The notes beneath the pieces were generated by a model. The model worked only from the letters and a program-made list of their open reading frames with translations, did not search any database and was not told the DNA's origin. DNA of 64,000 nucleotides from JAKACA01 sp963735115 (GTDB taxonomy: Bacteria > Actinomycetota > Acidimicrobiia > Acidimicrobiales > Bog-793), in assembly GCA_963735115.1 (NCBI GenBank), contig CAVTJR010000001.1, forward strand, positions 620,001 to 684,000, written 5' to 3'. Of the stretch, positions 36,895-45,346 are shown in pieces (the first letter of the stretch is position 1; each line of letters starts with the position of its first letter). The position numbers and the translations under genes are program-made.

Positions 36895-37845
36895 CTAGAC
36901 GGAGAGGAGGTCGCGGGCGCCCGTGTCGCTCGAGGGGTGGCGAAGCTTCGACATCGCCCGCGCCTCGATCTGCCGGATGCGCTCGCGGGTGAGGTTGAAG
37001 TGCTCGCCGACCTCTTCGAGCGTCCGCGGCTCGCCGCGGTCGAGGCCGAAGCGCAAGCGGAGAATCTCCCGCTCGCGCTCGTCCAGCGGGGCGAGCAACC
37101 TGTTGATCTCCACCGGTAGCAGCGCAGTGGCCGCCATCTCGAAGGGTGACTCAGCCGAGCGGTCCTCGACGACGTCGCCGAGTTCGGCATCTCCGTCCTC
37201 GCGGAGCGGCTCGGAGAGCGAGAGCGGCTCGGCTCGGAAGCGCAACGCCTCGATCAGCTTGTCCTCCGGCAGCTCCACCTCGGCGCCGAGCTCGGAGAGC
37301 GTGGCCGGACGGCCGAGCTTGAGCTCGAGACGTGCCTGCGCTTTTTGCACACGGGCGAGCGTGTCGCCGGCGTGGACCGGGAGGCGGATGGTGCGGCCGG
37401 TGTTGGCGATTCCACGGGTGATCGCCTGACGGATCCACCACGTGGCGTACGTCGAGAACTTGAAGCCCTTCCGCCAGTCGAACTTCTCGACGGCGTGCAT
37501 GAGGCCGAGGTTGCCTTCCTGGATGAGATCCAGCAGGGGCAGCCCGGATGCCTGGTACTTCTTGGCGATCGACACGACGAGGCGAAGGTTCGACTGCACG
37601 AAGGTGCGCTGCGCCTTCTCGCCGTCTCGGACCGCCCGGTTCAGCTCGCGGCGACGCGTCGGAGTGAGGCCCTTCTTCGTCTTGAGCTCTTCTTCGGCTT
37701 CCCAGCGTGACTCGATCGCCTGCGCCAGGCGAACCTCATCGTCCTTGGTGAGCAACGGGTACTGACCGATGTCGGTCAGGTATAGGCGGACGAGGTCTTC
37801 CTCATCTCGCTCGACTCGCTCCTTCGCCAAAGCCGAAGCCTCCAT
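36895..37845 (-). CDS. RpoD-family RNA polymerase sigma factor (group 1/2)
   Basis: 316 residues. Region 1.2 DLVRLYLTDIGQYPLLT; region 2 FVQSNLRLVVSIAKKYQ, GLPLLDLIQEGNLGLMHAVE, FDWRKGFKFSTYATWWIRQA; region 3 after ITRGIANTGRTIRLPVH; region 4 REREILRLRFGLDRGEPRTL and LTRERIRQIEARAMSKLR. It recognises -35/-10 promoters of the TTGACA/TATAAT type. The short N-terminus fits a SigB/Hrd-type group 2 factor, or a compact primary sigma; sequence alone does not decide. Confidence 0.93.
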   Translation of the reverse strand: MEASALAKERVERDEEDLVRLYLTDIGQYPLLTKDDEVRLAQAIESRWEAEEELKTKKGLTPTRRRELNRAVRDGEKAQRTFVQSNLRLVVSIAKKYQASGLPLLDLIQEGNLGLMHAVEKFDWRKGFKFSTYATWWIRQAITRGIANTGRTIRLPVHAGDTLARVQKAQARLELKLGRPATLSELGAEVELPEDKLIEALRFRAEPLSLSEPLREDGDAELGDVVEDRSAESPFEMAATALLPVEINRLLAPLDEREREILRLRFGLDRGEPRTLEEVGEHFNLTRERIRQIEARAMSKLRHPSSDTGARDLLSV

Positions 37846-38010
37846 GTATCGCAGATCGGGGGATCGAGCGCCGACTCAGGGTGCCGTCGGTTGTGAGGAA
37901 AGAAGCCCGAGCCGCACGAAGCGGTAAACAGCTCCCGTCACGCACGCCCGCCGGGATTCAGCCCTCGAACCTGCACTGCCGTATGTCCGGGACTCAGTGT
38001 AACGGTGGAG

Positions 38011-38559
38011 TCAAGCGTACCTACCAGGTGCTTTCGCAAACCTCCGCGCCACGGATCGCTCGGCTTCCAAATCGGTCGCGACCCGCTCGAGCACCCGAGC
38101 GAGGGGACCGTCAGCCGCAGCCGACCTGCGCTCGAGCCGGAAACGATACGCCTCGAGCAGGACGTCGTACCACGCGAGGGCGGCCTCCGGGACCGCTTGA
38201 TCGACAGCGGCGCCGGCGGCCAGCAACGCCAGCCCGGCGGCAACCGCCGGCGCGGGTGAGCTGCGCCCGTCGGTGGGCGCCAGTCCGACCGAGACGGGCA
38301 TGAGCGTCTCGAGCTCCGAGGCTCTCCAGGCCGCCCGCAGGCTGGCCGCCGAGGCCCAGACGACCTCGCCCGGTGAAGGACGCGAAGGTGCCGCCCGCCC
38401 GAGCCACCCGAACAGTTCCAGCTCAACGCCGCAAAGGCCACCGAGCACGCCCGCCGTCGCAGCCATCGTGAGCGGGCCGTCCGGGCCGCGGAGCTCCGCC
38501 ACCACATCGGCCCGCCGGAAGTCCGGTGTGCTCGGGCTCAAGGGCGGGGCTGGGCTCAC
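38011..38559 (-). CDS. Unrecognised protein translationally coupled to nadE
   Basis: 182 residues. GTG 38559 overlaps the nadE stop as GTGA. Alanine-rich and mostly helical (LGGLCGVELELFGWLG, VVWASAASLRAAWRASEL, AAGLALLAAGAAVDQAVPEA), with a charged C-terminal helix. No signal peptide or clear membrane helix, no motif I can name. The coupling suggests expression with NAD synthetase, not a shared mechanism. Confidence 0.7.
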   Translation of the reverse strand: MSPAPPLSPSTPDFRRADVVAELRGPDGPLTMAATAGVLGGLCGVELELFGWLGRAAPSRPSPGEVVWASAASLRAAWRASELETLMPVSVGLAPTDGRSSPAPAVAAGLALLAAGAAVDQAVPEAALAWYDVLLEAYRFRLERRSAAADGPLARVLERVATDLEAERSVARRFAKAPGRYA

Positions 38560-40302
38560 GAATGGGTGAACCGGTTCGTGATGGGCATGCGCCGGTCCTT
38601 GCCGAACCCGCGGCTCGTCACCCGTGGCCCCGGCGCTGCCTGGCGCCGCTTGTATTCCGCCCGATCCACGAGGGAGACCACCTTCTCGACCACTTCGGGG
38701 TCGTAACCCTCCCCGACAAGCTCTGCCGGCGTTCGGTCAAGCTCCACGTATCCCTGCAGGATCGGATCGAGGATTCTCATACGGCGGCAGGCTGTCGTCA
38801 TCGCGTTGTCCGGGCCGCAGCTCGGCCGAGGGAGGTTTGTCGAGAATGCTCTGCGGGATGACGGCGACGGACCGGGTGGTGTTGCGATATCGACACAGCT
38901 CGTAGACGAGTGTCTTGGGCACGTCCTTGATGACGGCGAAGCCTCCGTTCATGTCCCCGTAGAGGGTTGCGTAGCCGACCGCCATCTCGCTCTTGTTGCC
39001 CGTCGTGAGCACGAGCCATCCGAAGGCGTTCGACATCGCCATGACGACGGTTCCTCGCACGCGGGCCTGCAGGTTCTCTTCCACCAGGCCAGCGGACGCA
39101 CCGGCCATCTCCGGCTCCAGCATCGTCAGCATGGCCGCATGGGCCGGCTCGATCTCGATGGTGCGGGTGTCGATTCTGAGATTGCCCGCCAGCGCGAGGG
39201 CGTCGGCAACCGAACCCTCCGACGAGTACCTCGAGGGCAGGAGGATGCCGTGGACTCGAGCCGGCCCGATGGCATCGACGGCGACGGTGGCGACGAGGGA
39301 GGAGTCGATCCCGCCCGAGAGCGCTACGAGCACGTCGGCAAAGCGGTTCTTCTCGACGTAGTCGCGGGTGGCGAGCACGAGTGCCTTGTAGACCGCCTCC
39401 GCCTCTCCGAGCTCGGGCGCCATGGCGGGGGCGAGAGCGACGGAGGGCTCCTCAGGTCGGATGGGTGTGACGAGGCGCTCGGGCAGCGGCGGGGTGTCCG
39501 GGCGCCCGCGAGGATCGAGGATCCGTTTTCGATACGCCGGACGGATCTCGAGATCGACCAGGAGCACCGCCTCCTCGAATTGGGGTGCAGACGCCAGAAG
39601 GGTGCCGTCGTGGTCGAAGATCATGGAGCCGCCGTCGAACACGAGCTCGTCCTGCCCACCCACGAGGTTGACGTAAGCAAGGACGGCCGAGGCGTCGGCC
39701 GCCCGCGTGGCGAGCATCCGCCGGCGCTCGGTGAGCACGCCCGCCCGGTAGGGCGAGCCGTTGAGCACGACGATCAGCTCGGCCCCACCAGCACCGAGGC
39801 GCGCTACGGGACCGGTCGGGCTCCAGGCGTCCTCGCACACGACGACGCCCATGCGAACGCCGTTCACAAGGTAGAGATCATCCTCAGAGCCCGACGAGGC
39901 GCCCGGCCGGAACCAGCGCTGCTCGTCGAAGACGCCATAGTTGGGCAGGAGCTCCTTGTGCCAGACGCCGTGCACCTTGCCGCCTGCGCAGACGGCAGCG
40001 GCGTTGTACAGATCGCCGTCGTCGTCGACGAAGCCGACAACTGCAGCGCACCGAGCCGATTTCGCGGCGATCGTCTGCACGGCTTCGAGGTTGCCCTCGA
40101 CGAACGCCGGGTTCACGAGCAGATCCTCGGGCGGGTAACCCGTGATGACGAGCTCAGGGAACACGGCGAGATCGGCCCCTGCACCTTCGGCCTCGGCGAG
40201 GGTAGTGAGCACTTTGGCGACGTTGCCGTCGAGGTCACCTACCACTACATCGAGCTGGCACAGGGCCACACGCAAGCGGCCCACGTCACGAGCGTACCCC
40301 AC
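38556..40302 (-). CDS. nadE: Glutamine-dependent NAD+ synthetase, with a frame change near the C-terminus
   Basis: Two-domain enzyme making NAD+ from deamido-NAD with glutamine. N-terminal nitrilase-like glutaminase: FPELVITGYPPEDL (Glu), WHKELLPNYGVFDE (Lys), VVVCEDAWSP (Cys). Synthetase domain: VALSGGIDSSLVA P-loop, LTTGNKSEMAVGYATLYGDM. The main frame ends in SLPPYE then unrelated residues to 38737. The conserved end (ILDPILQGYVELDRTPAELV to DRRMPITNRF) continues in another frame to 38556. Removing one base of the TT at 38774-38775 gives a normal 581-residue protein. The start is GTG 40302 or GTG 40284. Confidence 0.92.
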
Positions 40303-40335
40303 AGGCCCCGTTAGCCTGCTCAGCGAGGCGATGGG

Positions 40336-43122
40336 ATGACGCTGCCCGCAGAGCTCGAATCGGCCGCTCGGTCCTCGGCCGCGCCCGAGCTCGTGCGCGT
40401 GAACTTCGAGCGGCTGCTCGAGAGCGATGCATCCTCGGCCGAGCGGCTCGGCAGCGACGGTCGCCTCGCCGGCGTCGTCGCCGCCGTCATGGCGGGCAGC
40501 CGATCGCTCAGCAGCCTCGTCCTCACCGACCGGGCGGCTCTCGAGGTCATCGCCTCCTGCCTGCCAAAGCGCCCCGAGGCCACCGTGACCGCCTCGATGA
40601 GCCGTCCATCCATCGCAGACCCGAGGCTGGCGGGCGACGCCGCCGATCTCGTGCGCCGCAAGCGGCTAGGCCTCCTTGCCATTGCCGCGCAGGATCTCGC
40701 CGGATTCACGGCCTTGGAGGAGGTGGGCGAGGCGCTCTCCGACCTCGCCGACGGTGTCCTTCAGGCGGCATGCGCCCTGGCGGGCGTCGGGGTGGGCCTC
40801 GCTGTGATCGCCATGGGCAAACATGGCGCCCGCGAGCTCAACTACGCCAGCGACGTCGACGTCATGTTCGTGGGCGAGGACGACACCGGGTGCGCACGCA
40901 GAGTCCTGGCCATCGCGGGCCGTGCCTTCCGGGTTGACACCGACTTGCGACCTGAGGGCCGCAGCGGCGCCCTCGTCCGCTCGCTGGAATCGTTCCAAAG
41001 CTACTGGGAGCGTTGGGCGCGGCCCTGGGAGTTCCAGGCCCTCCTGAAGGCGCGGGCGAGCGCCGGGGACCCCGAGCTCGGCGCGGAATTTGCCGCGGCC
41101 GCTTCGAGCGCCATCTGGGGTCACCGCCTCGACGCCGACGATCTCGCCGAGCTGCGGTCGATGAAGGGCCGCGCCGAGGAGATCGTCTCGCGCAAGGGCC
41201 TCTCCGAGCGTGAGATCAAACGCGGCCGCGGCGGCATACGCGACATCGAATTCTCCGTGCAGCTCCTGCAGCTCGTGCACGGAGCGGCCGACCCGCTGAT
41301 CCGGCAGCCTTCCACGCTGGAGGCTCTCGGCGAGCTGGCCGAGGCCGGGTACGTGGACGGCGGCGATGCGGCCGCCCTCGCCTTGTCGTATCGGTTCTTT
41401 CGCACCGTCGAGCATCGGCTGCAGCTCGTCGAGGAGACGCAGGTTCACACGGTCCCTGGCGACCCGCAGGCGCGAGACACCCTGGCGAAGGTTCTGGGCT
41501 TCGCCGGTACCGGTGGGCCGGACGTCACCGGCAAGGCGAGGAACGCCAGCGGGAGCCGCGAGCGGATGGACGCCGTCATCGGGCGTCACCAGGCCTCGGC
41601 GCGAGCGATTCACGAGCGGCTCTTCTTCCGTCCACTGCTGGAGGTCTTTGCCGCCGAGACCCCGTTGATCGACGGCGCTCGCTGGAGCGTGGCGGCGGCG
41701 GAGAGTCGCTTGGAGGCGCTCGGGTTCCGGCAGGCCGACCGCACGCGACAGGCGCTGCGGGAGCTGACTCGGGGGCTCACGCGTTCGTCGAGGCTCATGC
41801 AGCAGCTCCTCCCGGTGCTTCTCGGCTGGCTCTCGGACACGCCCGACCCCGACCAGGGCCTGCTCAGCCTCCGCACGCTTGTCTCTGTCGGGCACCGGCG
41901 CGACGTGCTCGTGGCGTCCTGGCGGGAGTCACCGGAGCTCGCACGGCGACTCTGCCTCCTCCTCGGCACCGGGCGGCAGGTCGGACAACTCGTCGGCCGT
42001 CATCCGGAGATCGCCACCCGCCTCGACGACGATCGAGAGCTCGAGCACCCCGCCCGGGCCGAGCTCCTCGAGCGTGCCGTCCTTGCGGTCGACCAGGGCC
42101 CCGTGCGAGGCGGGCCGGCGCTGCGGCGCTTCGTCGAGTCGATGACGCTGCGCACCCTCGCCGCCGACCTGTTGCTGCCGAGCTCGACGGCGTCGACGTC
42201 GCGGGCGCTGGCGGCTCTCGGCGACGCCACCCTCGCCGCCGCCCTGCAAGCGGCCGCTCCCAGAGTGCCCTTCGGCATCGTGGCCATGGGCCGTCTCGGC
42301 GGAGAAGAGCTCGCCTACGGCAGCGACCTCGATGTCCTACTCGTCTACGACGGCTCGGGCGCCGGCGACGCCGCCTTGGCCGACGAGGCGACCACCTCTG
42401 TCTTCCGGCTGCTCAACGGCACCACGCCGGCCGAGCGGATCATCACGGTGGACGCCTCCCTGCGTCCTGAAGGCCGCCACGGGCCGCTCGCTCGCAGCCT
42501 GGATGCCTATGCCGAGTACCACCGACGCCGCATCGAGACCTGGGAGCGGCAAGCGCTGCTGCGGGCCCGACCCGTGGCGGGGGACCCGGAGGTGCTCGGG
42601 CGCTTCATGGCGCTTGTCTCCGAGGCGCTCTGGTCGGCTCCCTTCGGAGACGAAGAGGCTCGGGCGATCCGACGCATGAAGGCCCGAGTGGAAAGGGAAC
42701 GCATCCCGGCGGGCGAGGATCCGCAGTTCCATCTGAAGCTCGGAAAGGGTTCACTGTCCGACGTCGAATGGGCGGTGCAGCTGCTGCAGCTGCAGCACGG
42801 CGTCGCCGAGACGAACACCGTCGAGGCGATCAGGCTCCTCGTGGGCGCCGGTCACCTGGAGGCGGGCGAGGGAGCGGTGTTGAGCGAGGCGTACCGATTC
42901 TTGTCGGCGACGAGGAACCGTTGGCACCTCGTGGGCAATTTCGTCGCCGGCGCCGGAGGGATCGTGAGCAAGGCCGGCTCTGACTCGCTCCCAGCCGATC
43001 GAGAGGTGCTCTCGCGCTTGGCGCGGTCGCTCGGGACGTCGCCGACCGAGTTGCGAGAGGCGTATCGACGCGTGACGCGGCGAGCTCGGCGCGTCGTGGA
43101 GGAGCGCTTCTATGGACTCTGA
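40336..43122 (+). CDS. glnE: Glutamine-synthetase adenylyltransferase/deadenylylase
   Basis: 928 residues, full length. Controls glutamine synthetase by adding and removing AMP on a tyrosine. Two nucleotidyltransferase cores: the N-terminal GKHGARELNYASDVDV near residue 160 (deadenylylase) and the C-terminal GRLGGEELAYGSDLDV near 652 (adenylylase), each followed by a GlnD/PII-uridylyl-like helical domain with RGRGGIRDIEFSVQLLQL and KGSLSDVEWAVQLLQL. GAGG seven bases before ATG 40336. Divergent from nadE by about 33 bases. Confidence 0.97.
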   Translation: MTLPAELESAARSSAAPELVRVNFERLLESDASSAERLGSDGRLAGVVAAVMAGSRSLSSLVLTDRAALEVIASCLPKRPEATVTASMSRPSIADPRLAGDAADLVRRKRLGLLAIAAQDLAGFTALEEVGEALSDLADGVLQAACALAGVGVGLAVIAMGKHGARELNYASDVDVMFVGEDDTGCARRVLAIAGRAFRVDTDLRPEGRSGALVRSLESFQSYWERWARPWEFQALLKARASAGDPELGAEFAAAASSAIWGHRLDADDLAELRSMKGRAEEIVSRKGLSEREIKRGRGGIRDIEFSVQLLQLVHGAADPLIRQPSTLEALGELAEAGYVDGGDAAALALSYRFFRTVEHRLQLVEETQVHTVPGDPQARDTLAKVLGFAGTGGPDVTGKARNASGSRERMDAVIGRHQASARAIHERLFFRPLLEVFAAETPLIDGARWSVAAAESRLEALGFRQADRTRQALRELTRGLTRSSRLMQQLLPVLLGWLSDTPDPDQGLLSLRTLVSVGHRRDVLVASWRESPELARRLCLLLGTGRQVGQLVGRHPEIATRLDDDRELEHPARAELLERAVLAVDQGPVRGGPALRRFVESMTLRTLAADLLLPSSTASTSRALAALGDATLAAALQAAAPRVPFGIVAMGRLGGEELAYGSDLDVLLVYDGSGAGDAALADEATTSVFRLLNGTTPAERIITVDASLRPEGRHGPLARSLDAYAEYHRRRIETWERQALLRARPVAGDPEVLGRFMALVSEALWSAPFGDEEARAIRRMKARVERERIPAGEDPQFHLKLGKGSLSDVEWAVQLLQLQHGVAETNTVEAIRLLVGAGHLEAGEGAVLSEAYRFLSATRNRWHLVGNFVAGAGGIVSKAGSDSLPADREVLSRLARSLGTSPTELREAYRRVTRRARRVVEERFYGL

Positions 43123-43142
43123 GCTGGCTCCGAGGCCAGCTC
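43121..43142. terminator. Hairpin at the end of glnE
   Basis: GAGCTGGC-TCCGAG-GCCAGCTC, perfect 8-base arms, starting inside the glnE stop codon and lying between two convergent genes. Suitable as a bidirectional terminator, though without a T tract. Confidence 0.5.
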
Positions 43143-43174
43143 GGCGAGCCGAACGAACCACGTCTCGGCGGGTG

Positions 43175-45151
43175 TCATCGTCCCAGCCGCACCCCCCGGC
43201 CGTGGGCGAGTGCCCCGGCGTTCTCGATCTCGATTGCGGGAAGGTCGTCCGCAGGCTCGAAACCCAGCACGCGTCCGTAGAAGTACAACTCCGCCTCCAG
43301 CGTCGCCTTCATGTTCTCCGCCTTGCGGAAGCCGTGCTGCTCGCCCTCGTAGGCCAAGTAGGCGAAGGCCACCCCCTTCTCCCGCAGCGCTGCGGCCAGC
43401 GCCTCGCTCTGGACGGGCAGGACCACCTTGTCCTCCAGGCCCTGGAACAAGATGAGCGGGGTCCGGAGCTGGTCGGTGTGGAAGATCGGCGATCGCTGCC
43501 GGTAGATCTCCGCCGCCTCGGGCCACGGTCCGATGAGCCCGTCGCAGTAACGAGACTCGAACTTGTGCGAGTCGCGAGCGAGGGCGCCCGCATCGGCGAC
43601 CCCGAAGTAGCTGGCCCCGGCGGCGAAATCGTCCCGGAAGGTCAGGGCGCACAACGTCGTGTAGCCGCCGGCGCTCGCCCCGTGGATGAGGAGGCGATCG
43701 CCGTCGGCACGACCCGCAGCCGCCAGGTAGCGAGCGGCGTTCACGCAGTCGTCGAGATCGACGATGCCCCAGCGGTCCCGCAGTCGCTCCCGGTACTCGC
43801 GGCCGTAGCCGGAGCTGCCGCCGTAGTCGACGTCCACAAGGCCGATCCCCCGCGAGGTCCAGTACTGGATCCCGTAGTTGAGCGAGGAGGACGCCGACGA
43901 CGTCGGCCCACCGTGACTGGAGACGATGAGGGGTGGCAGCTCACCTTCCGGGGCGACGAACCCCGGGTTCTTCGGTGGGTAGAAGAGGGCGTGCGCCGTC
44001 ATCGACCCCTCGGTCGGGAACTCGATCGGCTCAGGCTCGGTGAGATAGGACTCGTCGAGCCAGTCGTCGCCTGCGGCCTTCAGCACCGTCGTCTCTCCCG
44101 AGGGGACCTCGACAGCGACGAGAGCTGTCGCATGCCGCGCCGAGCCCGCCACGACGACGACACCACTGCGACGGCGAGCCACCGATGAGAAGGCCGTATA
44201 GGGCGTCTCGATCTGGGACCGCCCACCTGCTCCGATCAGATTGATGGAACCGAGGCCGGCACTCGACGACAGTGCGACGATGTCTCCCTGCGGCAAGAAG
44301 CAGTAGCTGGACTGTCCGAAGGCCCAGTCCGGAGAGGAGAACTCCGCCTCCGCCGGTGCGAGCGGCGCGCCGCCGTCTTCGTCGTCCACGTAGAGGTTCC
44401 ACCAGCCGGTGCGGTCCGAGACGAAATGCAATCGGCCATCAAGTGAGTACCTCGGCTGCGAAACGGACTCGGACTCCCCGCCTGCCACGAGGCGCGGGTT
44501 CACCGGCAGCCCGTCCGGCCCGAGCTCGGCGTCCCAGAGCTCGGTGGCGTCCCAGGGCATGTTGGGGTGGTCCCAGGAGATCCAGGCGATGCGCTTGCCG
44601 TCGGGCGAGACGGTGGGGAAGGAGAAGAAGTCATGGCCCTCGGCGACGACGCGAGGTTCCGCCTCACCGTCGGTGGCCAGGATCACGACGTCGTTCACGA
44701 CCTCAGAAGCGACCCCAGGTGTCCCGTGGCGCTCCCGCACGCAGTAGAGATGGTGACCGTCGCGACTCACGACCGGAGCGGCATAACGAACCGAGGCGGG
44801 CGCGGGAGGCTCTGCGGTGATCGGCTCCGGCTCGGCTCCGGCTCGGACACGATAGAGGAGCTGGTCACCGAAGTTGGAGAAGTAGACCGTGTCGGCAGCG
44901 ACCGTGTAACACAGGCCGCCGTATTCGTGCACGAGCGTCCGTGCCGAGTAGTCCGGCCCGAAGACGTCTTCGGGGATCCCACCCTCTGCACACCGCACGA
45001 TGACGACGCGGCCACCCTCCGCCGGCCGTCCCTCGCACCAGTACACGACGTCGCCGACGACGACGGGAAACCCCAGCGTCACCACGTCCTCGAGCAAACG
45101 ATCCGCCGTGAGCGGCGAATTCCACGAACCGTAGGGGGCGACGGTCACCAT
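43175..45151 (-). CDS. S9-family prolyl-oligopeptidase-like peptidase
   Basis: 658 residues from ATG 45151, just before the conserved YGSWNSPLTADRLLED; longer starts add a low-complexity leader. N-terminal ~390 residues form a beta-propeller (WDHPNMPWDATELWDAEL, SDRTGWWNLYVDD, SYCFLPQGDIVALS); the C-terminal alpha/beta hydrolase has the nucleophile in GASAGGY (near 494), Asp in GLEDKVVLP and His in EGEQHGFRKAENM. It should cleave short peptides or acyl-peptides in the cytoplasm; no signal peptide. Divergent from the GGDEF-EAL gene. Confidence 0.93.
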   Translation of the reverse strand: MVTVAPYGSWNSPLTADRLLEDVVTLGFPVVVGDVVYWCEGRPAEGGRVVIVRCAEGGIPEDVFGPDYSARTLVHEYGGLCYTVAADTVYFSNFGDQLLYRVRAGAEPEPITAEPPAPASVRYAAPVVSRDGHHLYCVRERHGTPGVASEVVNDVVILATDGEAEPRVVAEGHDFFSFPTVSPDGKRIAWISWDHPNMPWDATELWDAELGPDGLPVNPRLVAGGESESVSQPRYSLDGRLHFVSDRTGWWNLYVDDEDGGAPLAPAEAEFSSPDWAFGQSSYCFLPQGDIVALSSSAGLGSINLIGAGGRSQIETPYTAFSSVARRRSGVVVVAGSARHATALVAVEVPSGETTVLKAAGDDWLDESYLTEPEPIEFPTEGSMTAHALFYPPKNPGFVAPEGELPPLIVSSHGGPTSSASSSLNYGIQYWTSRGIGLVDVDYGGSSGYGREYRERLRDRWGIVDLDDCVNAARYLAAAGRADGDRLLIHGASAGGYTTLCALTFRDDFAAGASYFGVADAGALARDSHKFESRYCDGLIGPWPEAAEIYRQRSPIFHTDQLRTPLILFQGLEDKVVLPVQSEALAAALREKGVAFAYLAYEGEQHGFRKAENMKATLEAELYFYGRVLGFEPADDLPAIEIENAGALAHGRGVRLGR

Positions 45152-45346
45152 GCACGCGACCATAGGCCCGTCGGCGTGGCGAGCGCGGCCCCAAGCGACC
45201 CTTGTCCTCGCTTGGGCGGCTGTGACGGGTACCGTTTTGCAGTGGGCAGCGTCACCGGTCCTCAGCCGGGATGATGCCTCCCGGCCAGCACTGAGGGGAA
45301 AGGCGCTCGCTGCGCCGCAGATCTGGCGCCCCACCGGATCGCTGGC

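Noticed and set aside
38806..40314. A 502-codon plus-strand frame opposite nadE
   Set aside because: Antisense shadow with no family features; nadE motifs are clear on the minus strand.
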